NCBI RefSeq assembly: GCF_019890935.1
Contig: NZ_CP082333.1
Span: 1,576,001 to 1,640,000, forward strand
Source of the DNA: Exiguobacterium acetylicum
GTDB lineage: Bacteria > Bacillota > Bacilli > Exiguobacteriales > Exiguobacteriaceae
DNA: 64,000 nucleotides
Direction of reading: 5' to 3'
In this document: positions 40,598-48,687 of the stretch, piece after piece
Layout of the letters: each line of letters begins with the position of its first letter
Numbering within the stretch: position 1 is the stretch's first letter
Program-made: the position numbers and the translations under genes
The notes under the pieces: generated by a model
Told to the model about the DNA's origin: nothing
The model's database searches: none
The model's input: only the letters and a program-made list of their open reading frames with translations

Positions 40598-41674
40598 TCA
40601 ATATTTTTCTCTTGAATCATCTGTTTCGACGACGCGGGCGACTTGGGCGACGATCTCTTCGACGTTGCGCAGTTCCGGGTAGAAGCGGCGGAAGAAGTAG
40701 TCGATTCGGTGTGTATCTTCGCCAGCGATCGTCAGCGCCATGCAGATATAGGCGATGCCGATTCCTTGACGAGGCAGGAACGGATTCGGCATGACCTTCG
40801 CACAGCGTAAGGCGAGCGGACTGTGCGTCGTCACAGCTTCAATCAACTCTCCGTACGTCCGGATATCGACATAATGGAACATCCGAATCAGTTCGTTGAT
40901 CAGTTGTTGATCGGAATCGAGCATCATCTGCGATGTGACGAGTCGTTTATCGAGCTCGTTGATGACCGGGGAGTGATCGATGAAGTAGTTCAAGTTATCT
41001 GCCGTGATTCGGACTTGATGGGGGTCAGACAAGATTTGTTGAACGGTCTCGTCTTCAAATTGTTTCAACTGTTTCTTGATGTTAACGAACTCCTGATCGG
41101 CGATCTCGAGTAATCCTGCGACCCGACTGAAGCTGCGCCGGACTTCTGCCGGGACACTGTTCGGGTTTTTATATCCAAGATCATGTTCGATCTCCGCCCA
41201 CGCGTGTTGCAGGATCGAGCGGATCTGGATCTCAGCCGTGTAGTCCTTAAAACGTCCATACTCGCTCAGTGCAAGCCGCTGATCGCTCAGTGAAGCGACG
41301 AAGTGGACCGAAAGATAACCGAATTCCGTCGTATCGAGCAAGGTCGACTTATCGACCGATTGATCGCGATCGATCGCGAACTCATTCTCGATGATGCGTG
41401 CCGCTTCCCGGACGTCGTCATGGAAATAAGTGACGATCCGGATTCCGGTCAAGTCATGGACGTCCTTGAGTGAACGGTATTTGTTCGGTTGCCGTAAGAC
41501 TTTTTGATACAGACTCTCGGAGTCCTTCGTCCGGGCGACGATCGAGTGGTATTTGATGCCTGCCGCGTCGAGCAACTCGGACAAGAGCATCTTCAACTTG
41601 TCGGCGTAGGCATCATATTCTTCCTTATCGTTGACATATTCGAGCATCATCGTATTTAAATCTTGTGATTGCAC
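40598..41674 (-). CDS. RelA/SpoT-type (p)ppGpp synthetase with extra C-terminal domain
   Basis: 358 residues. The N-terminal ~200 form a synthetase domain: YHSIVARTKDSESLYQKVLR, DVHDLTGIRIVTYFHDD, TTEFGYLSVHFVASL and AEIQIRSILQHAWAEIEHDL, all catalytic and fold motifs intact. There is no hydrolase (HD) domain. A further ~150-residue mostly helical domain (HSPVINELDKRLVTSQMMLD onward) has no family I recognise and makes it longer than ordinary small synthetases (~210 residues). It should make ppGpp, pppGpp or another pyrophosphorylated nucleotide. GTG 41674 is chosen, with AGGAAGG 9 bases upstream. Confidence 0.83.
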   Translation of the reverse strand: MQSQDLNTMMLEYVNDKEEYDAYADKLKMLLSELLDAAGIKYHSIVARTKDSESLYQKVLRQPNKYRSLKDVHDLTGIRIVTYFHDDVREAARIIENEFAIDRDQSVDKSTLLDTTEFGYLSVHFVASLSDQRLALSEYGRFKDYTAEIQIRSILQHAWAEIEHDLGYKNPNSVPAEVRRSFSRVAGLLEIADQEFVNIKKQLKQFEDETVQQILSDPHQVRITADNLNYFIDHSPVINELDKRLVTSQMMLDSDQQLINELIRMFHYVDIRTYGELIEAVTTHSPLALRCAKVMPNPFLPRQGIGIAYICMALTIAGEDTHRIDYFFRRFYPELRNVEEIVAQVARVVETDDSREKY

Positions 41675-41814
41675 CGTTTCGCACCTTCCTCATCCTGTAG
41701 TCATCTAGCCATATTGTAGCACTCTGCTTCGTTAAACGCACAGCAAGACCCTGTTTGAAGCAGTACGATTCGTGGGAAAAAGACAAGTAGTACGTGTCCG
41801 GGAGGAGATTAATC

Positions 41815-42951
41815 ATGGAAATAGTGGATGCCCGTGCTTTACCCGCCGATCATATGGATGTCTTGCATGTCACCCCATCGTCGATCTATTTTCGACGTCG
41901 TCTCGATGACGCCCGTTATCACATCAGCCGGTATGATCTTGAAGATCAAGAACAGGTCGATCTAACGCCAGAAGCCTTGACGGATCACGGACCAACCCGA
42001 CCGTTCGTGCGGCACGGAAGGGTCTATTGTTTGAATGAACATACGCAAGAGCAGGGCGGGGAGACGGAAGTGCTCGTCATCGATCTCTTGTCCGGTAAAC
42101 GGGAGCAGATTGCGTCGTTTTATGTCGAAGGGGATTTGACGCTCTACTGGGTGCTCAACGAGAACTATCTCGTATTCTTGCAGACGACGGATACGACGTC
42201 CGCGTTTTTGTATGACGTCAAGGATGAATCGCGGCAGACGATTCGCGATCCACGACTCTACGGGATGACGGAGAATTACCGGGAACTCTATTTCTTTCTC
42301 GTCACGCTCGAAGACAAGGAATACATCGTCTGTAACGCCCGGCTCGATGAGTTCTCGTTCTATGACGCCCTTGAAAGTGGTGTCATCTCACCGGAAGATC
42401 CGATCGACCACTCGGAAAGTCTGTTGATCGCTCCACTGCCGACCTTGATTGAAGAAATCGAACGCGGTGTTGAACACTTATCGTTTGCAACCTTATTGAA
42501 GTTAGAAGGGGAAGGGGATACCGTCCAGTATCTCGGGGAACAGGAAGGGCATCTGATCTTTAGTGCCTATACCGATCGTCTAAACGAAGAAATCTTTTAC
42601 CGGATTGATACGGAAGCGAGTGTCGAAGAGGTTGCCCGGATTCAGTGGAGTGACTATGAACCGCTCGACTTCACGTACGATGACGTTGAGTCGACGATCT
42701 TCATCGTCAATGACCGGTCCGAGCACCATCATGAAGTGATCAACTTACGCAACGGTGCCCGATTCCTCGATAAAGAGCCGTTCGAACGTGTCTTACGTGG
42801 ACGCTTTTATCTACACGAAGCGATCGGAGACGATGCGGAACCGATGGTAACCGTCTATGACGCAGAACACAATGAACGCTATCGGTTCGAGGATGCCTAT
42901 TATGTCACCGTATCCGGGGAACTCGTCATCTTATCGGTTCATCAACTATGA
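41815..42951 (+). CDS. Beta-rich (propeller-like) protein, unknown function
   Basis: 378 residues, no signal peptide, strongly acidic. Repeated strand-turn units (SIYFRRRLDDARYHISRYDL; GRVYCLNEHTQEQGG; HLIFSAYTDRLNEEIFYRID; STIFIVNDRSEHHHEVINLR; PMVTVYDAEHNERYRFEDAY) look like blades of a beta-propeller. I recognise no family. ATG 41815 follows GGGAGGAG. Single gene. Confidence 0.6.
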   Translation: MEIVDARALPADHMDVLHVTPSSIYFRRRLDDARYHISRYDLEDQEQVDLTPEALTDHGPTRPFVRHGRVYCLNEHTQEQGGETEVLVIDLLSGKREQIASFYVEGDLTLYWVLNENYLVFLQTTDTTSAFLYDVKDESRQTIRDPRLYGMTENYRELYFFLVTLEDKEYIVCNARLDEFSFYDALESGVISPEDPIDHSESLLIAPLPTLIEEIERGVEHLSFATLLKLEGEGDTVQYLGEQEGHLIFSAYTDRLNEEIFYRIDTEASVEEVARIQWSDYEPLDFTYDDVESTIFIVNDRSEHHHEVINLRNGARFLDKEPFERVLRGRFYLHEAIGDDAEPMVTVYDAEHNERYRFEDAYYVTVSGELVILSVHQL

Positions 42952-43029
42952 AAAAAGAGCGGTTGTTCTTTTCGTGAGAGCAACCGTTCATAATCAAGAA
43001 TAAAATTATTTCAACTACCGAAATTTATT

Positions 43030-43069
43030 ATAAAAAATAAAAACCAGCCAAGAGTAAACCTCAGGCTGG
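43030..43069 (-). terminator. Terminator of ohr
   Basis: CCAGCC (43044-43049) and GGCTGG (43064-43069) close a stem; the minus strand continues TTTTTATTTTTT. A second weaker hairpin, GAGCGGTTG with CAACCGTTC, lies at 42957-42989. Confidence 0.65.
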
Positions 43070-43084
43070 CTAGAAATGCTACAC

Positions 43085-43507
43085 TTATTCTGCGTCAGTC
43101 GTACGTGTATAGACGTCGACTTGGATGTTTCCAGCAGTTGCACGCGAGTAAGGGCAGACCGTATGCGCGACTTTCGCGAGTTCAGCTGCCGCTTCTTCCG
43201 AGATTCCGCGGACGAGAACATCGAGTTCGACAGAAAGCATGAATCCGTCAGCTGCTTCGTTTAATGTCACGTGTGCTGTGACTTCACTGCCATCATGTTT
43301 GATGCCTTGTTTACGTGCGACCATGTTTAAAGCAGAGTCGAAGCAAGCAGAATATCCTGCAGCAAAGAGTTGTTCTGGGTTCGTTGCTTGTTTTTTCGAT
43401 CCTGGTACCGGCATTGCGAGAGCGACGTCAAGGATTCCGTCCTCCGATACGACGCGTCCGTCGCGACCTCCGACAGCTGTTGCAGATGATGTGAACATTG
43501 GTTTCAT
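43085..43507 (-). CDS. ohr: Organic hydroperoxide resistance protein
   Basis: A 140-residue OsmC/Ohr peroxidase. The two catalytic cysteines lie in GYSACFDSALN and AHTVCPYSRATAGN. Family opening FTSSATAVGGRDGRV and the LFAAGYSACF block are present. It reduces fatty acid and other organic hydroperoxides in the cytoplasm, usually with lipoyl-dependent reductants. Divergent from ohrR, with the OhrR operator between them. RBS AAGGGAG. Confidence 0.95.
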   Translation of the reverse strand: MKPMFTSSATAVGGRDGRVVSEDGILDVALAMPVPGSKKQATNPEQLFAAGYSACFDSALNMVARKQGIKHDGSEVTAHVTLNEAADGFMLSVELDVLVRGISEEAAAELAKVAHTVCPYSRATAGNIQVDVYTRTTDAE

Positions 43508-43548
43508 GTGTGTAACTCCCTTTCGTTGTTAGATTCAAATAAGTAGCT

Positions 43549-43569
43549 TACAATTAGATTGTATACAAT
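43549..43569. promoter_or_regulatory. OhrR operator between ohr and ohrR
   Basis: TACAATTAGATTGTA (43549-43563) overlaps the perfect dyad ATTGTATACAAT (43558-43569), closely matching the known OhrR box pattern TACAATT-n-AATTGTA of Bacillus subtilis. Confidence 0.8.
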
Positions 43570-43616
43570 TTAAATCGAAATGCAACTCGTTTGCTCACGA
43601 TAGGAGGAATTTTTTT

Positions 43617-44048
43617 ATGAACCCATTAGCCTTAGATGAACAACTCTGTTTTCCGTTTTATGCGATATCGCGTGAGATCACGCGTCGTTATCGTCCGTTA
43701 CTTGAACCACTTGGTCTGACGTATCCGCAATATCTCGTCATGCTCGTCGTCTGGGAAGAGGAGGGACAATCGCTGAAAGCCATCGGTGAACGGCTCCATC
43801 TTGATTCGGGAACGTTGACGCCGTTACTGAAGAAACTCGAAGCAGCAGATCTGTTGCGACGCGTCCGTAAGCCGGAAGACGAACGGCACATTCAGATCTT
43901 TTTGACGGATGCCGGTCGTGCGTTACGGAAACAAGCAGAGACCGTTCCGCTTGATCTCGTCCGGACACTCGACGTCGACGAAGAAGACTTACGCGTCGTT
44001 AAAGCGGCACTGAATCGTCTCGTCATGAAAATGAGCGACCCGGATTAA
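43617..44048 (+). CDS. ohrR: MarR-family peroxide sensor OhrR
   Basis: 143 residues. The single sensing cysteine is in the classical N-terminal place (LDEQLCFPFYAISREI), and no second Cys follows, so it belongs to the one-Cys OhrR type that reacts with bacillithiol-like thiols. The winged helix is IGERLHLDSGTLTPLLKKLE with RKPEDERHIQIFLTDAG. It represses the divergent ohr and itself until oxidised by organic peroxide. RBS AGGAGG. Confidence 0.94.
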   Translation: MNPLALDEQLCFPFYAISREITRRYRPLLEPLGLTYPQYLVMLVVWEEEGQSLKAIGERLHLDSGTLTPLLKKLEAADLLRRVRKPEDERHIQIFLTDAGRALRKQAETVPLDLVRTLDVDEEDLRVVKAALNRLVMKMSDPD

Positions 44049-44065
44049 CCGGATCGCTCATTGTC
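44030..44065. terminator. Bidirectional terminator after ohrR
   Basis: AATGAGCGACCCGG (44030-44043) and CCGGATCGCTCATT (44049-44062) pair with one mismatch. The left arm overlaps the ohrR stop region. Confidence 0.75.
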
Positions 44066-44521
44066 TTATTTACGGCGGAAACCTTCTTCTTCAAGATAGT
44101 TCGCTGCTTCCTTATACGAGTTGAATGCACCGTCTAAAAGGTCACCAGCATAGACGAGCCACGTGTCGATGTCTTCATTGAGCAACGTCAATTCAAACTG
44201 ATTATCGTTGACCCATGTTTCTTCGAGTGTTTCGACCGATTGGACCGTCGAGAGTGCTTTGATTGCATCTTCTAATAAGAGAATTAAAGCAGGCTCTGAG
44301 AATTCACGGATGTTGACGAATCCTTTTTCGTCCGTTTCATAACCTGGTAGACCAGCGGCATAGACGAAGCCGTTTCCGTTCGGATGCAAATGATAGACGA
44401 GATTCTTCTTCTCATACTGACTGTCCGGGAATTGGAAATTGACGCGCTTTAGCGAGACATCTTTGCGGACGAGCTGTGGGAAAGTCTCGATAATTCGTAG
44501 TTTTTCTTCAAAAGTTAACAT
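44066..44521 (-). CDS. Unknown protein
   Basis: 151 residues, soluble, no family recognised. It begins MLTFEEKLRIIETFPQLVRK and ends with a helical segment AFNSYKEAANYLEEEGFRRK; the middle is beta-rich (KNLVYHLHPNGNGFVYAAGL). Single gene with good RBS AAGGAGG and its own terminator shared with ohrR. Confidence 0.55.
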   Translation of the reverse strand: MLTFEEKLRIIETFPQLVRKDVSLKRVNFQFPDSQYEKKNLVYHLHPNGNGFVYAAGLPGYETDEKGFVNIREFSEPALILLLEDAIKALSTVQSVETLEETWVNDNQFELTLLNEDIDTWLVYAGDLLDGAFNSYKEAANYLEEEGFRRK

Positions 44522-44646
44522 GGTTCCTCCTTGGTGTTACAGTTCTTCACTTCTATATATGCGATGAAATCAAACAAAATGTCAACCGCTGTCTGAAACC
44601 AAGCGACGTTTTTAACCGTAAATGGAAACGAAAGGAAGTGTTTTTG

Positions 44647-45138
44647 ATGTCTACTGTACAATGGCATACATTGCCTGAACGATCGATTCGAGCAGAACGG
44701 CTCGGATTGTTGCCGTTACACGGCTTGATCGCCGTCATTTTAATCGGAACGACAATCACCCAAGTCATGTGGCTCGACCTGACACCCTGGTGGATGGGTA
44801 TCGTCGGTCTGCTTTGGCTGATCTATTTCATTCCCCGTATCGTCTACATACCCGTTCTTCGCTTGAAGTATATGCGTTATCGCATTGATGAGGAATTTCT
44901 CGTCGTCCGCAACGGGATCTTTTTCCGCCGCGAAGTCACCGTGCCGCTCGTCAAGGTGCAATTGATCGATAGCCAAACGGGACCGATCCTGCGTCGCTAT
45001 GATTTGATCACACTGGATATTCGAACGGCATCCGGCTTCGTCACGTTGTCACGACTCGATCGTGCGCAAGGAGACGCGCTACGCACACAAGTCGAACGCT
45101 TCGCGAAACTCGAGGAGCGGGAGGAGGAATCGTTATGA
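44647..45138 (+). CDS. YdbS-like membrane PH-domain protein
   Basis: 163 residues. Two TM segments (HGLIAVILIGTTITQVMWL; GIVGLLWLIYFIPRIVYIPV) lead into one bacterial PH-like domain (RYRIDEEFLVVRNGIFFRRE then VPLVKVQLIDSQTGPILRR). It is the partner of the YdbT-like protein, whose start overlaps its stop (ATGA). Homologous pairs in Bacillus raise tolerance to peptide antibiotics; mechanism unknown. RBS AAAGGAAG lies before ATG 44647. Confidence 0.85.
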   Translation: MSTVQWHTLPERSIRAERLGLLPLHGLIAVILIGTTITQVMWLDLTPWWMGIVGLLWLIYFIPRIVYIPVLRLKYMRYRIDEEFLVVRNGIFFRREVTVPLVKVQLIDSQTGPILRRYDLITLDIRTASGFVTLSRLDRAQGDALRTQVERFAKLEEREEESL

Positions 45139-46583
45139 CCCGGCGTGTTCACCCGCTGTTCATCGTGATGTCGAGTATCTCGATCATCCGCTCGCTCCTG
45201 ATTCCATTCGCCGCCTTGATTTTTAATGCAATCCGCAAAGGCGAGATCAACACCTATACGTGGATCGGGATCAGTGTCGGGATTGTGTTCGTTCTCTTAT
45301 ACGGGATCGCCTCCTGGTATTTCTATACGTTCACGATTGATGCCGAGACGATCCGGGTCCGCAAAGGGATTTTCCAAAAAAGTGAACGGACGACGCAACG
45401 TAAACGGATCGAGTCGATCGGCATCCAGCAAAACGTCATCGAACGACTGTTGCGTCTTGCGACGTTGACCGTTGAGACGTCGTCCGAGAGCGGAACACCG
45501 GAAGTCGAACTGAAGGGGATCCGTCTTGATTTTGCGAAAGAACTGAAGTCGTCGATCAAAAACGAAGGACAGCCCGTCGTCGAAGAACAACAGGCGGAAG
45601 TCGCCTATACGATCCCGGTCCGCGATTTAGCATTAGCCGGTGCCTTGTCAGGACGCGTCGGACTAGCGCTCGTCGGGATCGGGACCGCCTATCAATTCAT
45701 CGATCAGTTCATTGAACGTTATGTCGACCGTCTGTTCTCGGAGCTCGCGCATTTATCGTTATTCGTCTTGACGGGGCTTGGCGTAATCGTCTTACTCGTC
45801 ATCTATATCGGCTCGATCATCGTCTATATCTTGAAATACGGTTCCTACCGTGCTGTCTTGCAACACAACCGATTATTGATCGGGTACGGAATGTTGAACC
45901 GGACCGAGGTCGCGTTTCATGCCGATAAGATTCAAGCCCTCGTCATTCAGGAAAGCTGGATTCAGCGGTTGATTGGACGAGCGAGCCTGTCTCTGCACAT
46001 CATCTCGGCGACTGGAGAAAAGGAGCGACTGTTGCTCCATCCGTTCATCCGGACGAACGAGATTGATCCGTTCCTAGCGACATATCTGCCGCGCTTTCGT
46101 CAGTTCCATCCGCAGCACGAAGTCGCACCGATCGGCTTTCGCTACCGGGTTCGTTGGCCGTTACTCGGTTATGCGCTGTTGTTTACGGCACTAAGCAGTG
46201 TCGTCATCATCGTCCTTGATTCTTCCTGGCGCTTCTTGATCTTACTTCTGTTCATTTGGTTACCGTTCTATTATCTCGCTGTGCGCAGCGGATACCGAAA
46301 GACCCGTTTCGGCACCGGCCACGATCTCTTGATGTTACGCAAACAATGGGTTCAAAAAGAGACCGTCTATACGCCGCGACTGAAAATTGAGGAATTGACC
46401 TGGTCCGTCTCCCGCTGGCTCGAAGCAAAGGAGATTGCCCGGATTGAGATTCAACTGCGGGGCAATACTGCCTTTAACGCACTCTATTTTGAACGAACGG
46501 ATATCGATACCTTACAGCGCTGGTATAAACAATCGTTCCTTTCGACCCCGTTAGCAGGGGAAGTGAAAACCGACGACGAATAA
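45135..46583 (+). CDS. YdbT-like membrane protein with three PH-like domains
   Basis: 482 residues. TM pairs alternate with bacterial PH-like domains: DAETIRVRKGIFQKSERTTQ with KRIESIGIQQNVIERLLR; LIGYGMLNRTEVAFHADKIQ with ALVIQESWIQRLIGRASLS; and RKTRFGTGHDLLMLRKQWVQ with KEIARIEIQLRGN. The repeated 'hydrophobic-K-x-Q-x-hydrophobic' pattern is diagnostic of the family. Forms an operon with YdbS-like, a diverged alpha/beta hydrolase and a PP2C. Confidence 0.85.
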   Translation: MTRRVHPLFIVMSSISIIRSLLIPFAALIFNAIRKGEINTYTWIGISVGIVFVLLYGIASWYFYTFTIDAETIRVRKGIFQKSERTTQRKRIESIGIQQNVIERLLRLATLTVETSSESGTPEVELKGIRLDFAKELKSSIKNEGQPVVEEQQAEVAYTIPVRDLALAGALSGRVGLALVGIGTAYQFIDQFIERYVDRLFSELAHLSLFVLTGLGVIVLLVIYIGSIIVYILKYGSYRAVLQHNRLLIGYGMLNRTEVAFHADKIQALVIQESWIQRLIGRASLSLHIISATGEKERLLLHPFIRTNEIDPFLATYLPRFRQFHPQHEVAPIGFRYRVRWPLLGYALLFTALSSVVIIVLDSSWRFLILLLFIWLPFYYLAVRSGYRKTRFGTGHDLLMLRKQWVQKETVYTPRLKIEELTWSVSRWLEAKEIARIEIQLRGNTAFNALYFERTDIDTLQRWYKQSFLSTPLAGEVKTDDE

Positions 46584-46617
46584 GGAAAGACTCACTGTCG
46601 GAAAGGAAGCGAAGCAC

Positions 46618-47538
46618 ATGCGCAAATGGGGAATCGGCATCGTGTTGCTCGTCACGTGTCTGCTATTGTTCATCGTCTATGATGGATACCGGATGCAAGA
46701 AACATTGATCGGTCAGTCGGACGCTTCTCCGATTCTGAAGACGACAAGAACGGACGGACAGGTGACGAACGACGAGACATGGTTTAAACAAACGAGCGAG
46801 ACGCAGCAATGGTCGAAGGACGGGATCGTCCGCTTCGGGCGTTATCTACCGGTTGACGGTAGTAAACAAACAGTCCTCCTCGTCCCGGATGAGATGATGT
46901 TTTCACAGACCGGTGTTTATGCGCTTGCCCGCTATTACCATGAGGCTGATTTCAATGTCTTACTCATCGAACGGCGTGGGCAGGATCGAAGCGGTGGCGT
47001 CCGAAACTACGGTTGGCTCGATCGACTGGATGTCTTGGAATGGACGAAACGCCTGCTTGCTGAAAACGGAGACGATATACGGATCGTCTATCACGGACTT
47101 GGTGTCGGCGCAGCGACCGTCTTACTTGCTTCTGGCGAGACCGTACCAACCCAAGTCCGGGCGATCGTCGCTGAAGGAGCTTACGCCCGACTCGACGACT
47201 GGTTCAGTCTACTCGCGGACGAACAGATCCGTTACCCGGCACTGCCGTCTCTGACGGTCGCGAGCATGTGGAACAAGGGCGAGCAAGATTTCTTTTATGG
47301 CGACGTCTCGGTGACCCGTCAAGCAACGAAGAGTCGGGTTCCGACGATGTTCATTCACGGAATGAAGGACGAACTCGTCCCAATCCGGATGATGTATGAA
47401 CTGTATCAAGCAAAAACGGGATTAAAACAATTGTATCCGGTTCGTGATGCCGTTCATGACGAGACGTATACGATGGACCCGGATAACTACGAAAAACGAT
47501 TACGCTTATTCTTGCAACCGTACTTGCGGGAGATGTAA
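46618..47538 (+). CDS. Membrane-anchored alpha/beta-hydrolase fold protein lacking the Ser nucleophile
   Basis: 306 residues. An N-terminal signal anchor (IGIVLLVTCLLLFIVYDGY) precedes an alpha/beta hydrolase domain like Bacillus YqkD. At the nucleophile elbow, where G-x-S-x-G is expected, the sequence is YHGLGVGAATVLLASG, with Gly in place of Ser. The acid (FIHGMKDELVP) and His (RDAVHDETY) positions remain. It is therefore probably not a normal esterase; it may bind a ligand or partner. It lies 34 bp after the YdbT-like gene and 18 bp before the PP2C gene, so all four are likely co-transcribed. Confidence 0.8.
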   Translation: MRKWGIGIVLLVTCLLLFIVYDGYRMQETLIGQSDASPILKTTRTDGQVTNDETWFKQTSETQQWSKDGIVRFGRYLPVDGSKQTVLLVPDEMMFSQTGVYALARYYHEADFNVLLIERRGQDRSGGVRNYGWLDRLDVLEWTKRLLAENGDDIRIVYHGLGVGAATVLLASGETVPTQVRAIVAEGAYARLDDWFSLLADEQIRYPALPSLTVASMWNKGEQDFFYGDVSVTRQATKSRVPTMFIHGMKDELVPIRMMYELYQAKTGLKQLYPVRDAVHDETYTMDPDNYEKRLRLFLQPYLREM

Positions 47539-47556
47539 AGAAGGGAAGACTGATGC

Positions 47557-48348
47557 ATGCAGACGACACATCCATCCTACTTCTGGGTCGGATCCGACGA
47601 ATCATTCGTCGACACGAAGCAGATTGACCAGATTGGTCGGATAACGCTCGGGCGATTCGGAGGCTGCTCAAGAAGCGGTCAATATAAAAACGAAGACGGG
47701 GCTGCCATCTTGATCGGCGACGATTGGGAGATGATCGTCGTCTTAGACGCTCATAAGACAGCGGATAGTGCGGCACTTGTCTTACAGCAGTTGGCACAAC
47801 ACGAGTCGCGCATTCGGACTGATCTTGATGCCCCACTTACGGACGCATTCCGACGGATCGAGACGACCGTGCTGGATCTATTTCAAGATCCGGACTTTTT
47901 AGCGGCGTGTGCGACGTTGCAAGGGGAGACGGCGTGTCTGATTGCGGTCCGCAAAGGACGGTTCATCTGGTGGTTCTCGGTCGGTGACGTCGTCTTGTAT
48001 CTGTTTCACCCAGATTTGATGAAGATGGGACAAGCCGCTTTGAACCAGCGGCAGTTTTATGAATGGATTGGACGCGCGAACACCTTTGCGTTACCGGTCC
48101 CGAGTTATACGCGTGGCGTCCGCGAGTTGCGACAAGGCGAGAATCAGTTGTTCGTGACGACGGATGGTTTGCTTGAGTGCCCGGGAACCCCATATGCTGA
48201 CGCGAGACAGTTGGAGGAATCTTTACGATCAGGTGGTGTCAAAGAACTTCTCTCGACAATCGAGGCACAGGGTGTTCGTGACAGCACGACGGTCGTTACA
48301 TGGACCGTCACGATTGACGAACGCGTCACCCAACCTAGTGATACATGA
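47557..48348 (+). CDS. PP2C-family protein phosphatase-like protein
   Basis: A 263-residue PP2C fold. Recognisable motifs are QYKNEDGAAIL, MIVVLDAHKTADSA (where DGHGG is usual), WWFSVGDVVLYLFHPD, LFVTTDGLLECPG and a C-terminal RDSTTVVTWTV (where DN is usual). The metal-site Asp residues of motifs I, II and VIII-like positions are kept, but DGH reads DAH and DN reads DS. It may be a phosphatase with unusual metal binding or a regulatory relative. Last gene of the YdbS-YdbT operon, followed by a terminator. Confidence 0.75.
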   Translation: MQTTHPSYFWVGSDESFVDTKQIDQIGRITLGRFGGCSRSGQYKNEDGAAILIGDDWEMIVVLDAHKTADSAALVLQQLAQHESRIRTDLDAPLTDAFRRIETTVLDLFQDPDFLAACATLQGETACLIAVRKGRFIWWFSVGDVVLYLFHPDLMKMGQAALNQRQFYEWIGRANTFALPVPSYTRGVRELRQGENQLFVTTDGLLECPGTPYADARQLEESLRSGGVKELLSTIEAQGVRDSTTVVTWTVTIDERVTQPSDT

Positions 48349-48352
48349 AATA

Positions 48353-48382
48353 ACCCGCGCTCAAGCATGAGCGCGGGTTATT
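48353..48382. terminator. Bidirectional terminator after the PP2C gene
   Basis: AACCCGCGCTC, 6-base loop, GAGCGCGGGTT: a perfect 11-bp GC-rich stem, followed by the TTA repeat. Confidence 0.8.
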
Positions 48383-48395
48383 ATTATTATTATTA
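48378..48395. repeat. (TTA)6 microsatellite forming six tandem stop codons
   Basis: Six TTA units. Read on the minus strand they are six consecutive in-frame TAA codons that end the 48-residue secreted peptide gene, the first being its stop (48395-48393). Confidence 0.85.
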
Positions 48396-48539
48396 TTCTG
48401 TTTCAGGCGTTTGTTCCTGTTGCTGATCGAGTTCGACCGGTTCTTGGTCCACGGGTGGCTTCGCTTCAGCCAATGGGAAGGCGATACCCGCACTTGTCAA
48501 CAAGGTGATCAAGGCGGCGCTCGTCAATGTTTGACGCAT
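48393..48539 (-). CDS. 48-residue secreted micropeptide
   Basis: A short gene. The signal peptide is MRQTLTSAALITLLTSAGIA with a likely cleavage after AEA, leaving an acidic, Pro/Gln/Glu-rich tail of about 22 residues (KPPVDQEPVELDQQQEQTPE). AAAGGA lies about 11 bases before the ATG. A near-consensus sigma-B-like promoter stands upstream. No family recognised; a peptide signal, cell-wall peptide or small exported regulator are all possible. Confidence 0.5.
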   Translation of the reverse strand: MRQTLTSAALITLLTSAGIAFPLAEAKPPVDQEPVELDQQQEQTPETE

Positions 48540-48640
48540 GGTCCGACACGTCCTTTCTGTCTGATTCCGACACTATATTTTAATAATTCTGAACATTCTT
48601 CATCGTTTCGTCAAGCAATCTTTTACTTCCACTACGTATT

Positions 48641-48667
48641 TTTCCCAAAAACCCAGTATACTTAAAC
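48641..48667 (-). promoter_or_regulatory. Sigma-B-like promoter of the micropeptide gene
   Basis: On the minus strand GTTTAA (48667-48662), 15 nt, GGGAAA (48646-48641), within the GTTTAA-N12-15-GGGWAW consensus. About 100 nt upstream of the start. It overlaps the leader of the divergent gene. Confidence 0.4.
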
Positions 48668-48687
48668 ATGAAAAAGGGGGAAATCGA

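Noticed and set aside
48378-48395. (TTA)6 as a phase-variation repeat
   Set aside because: Trinucleotide units do not shift frame and they lie after the coding region of the micropeptide, next to a terminator.
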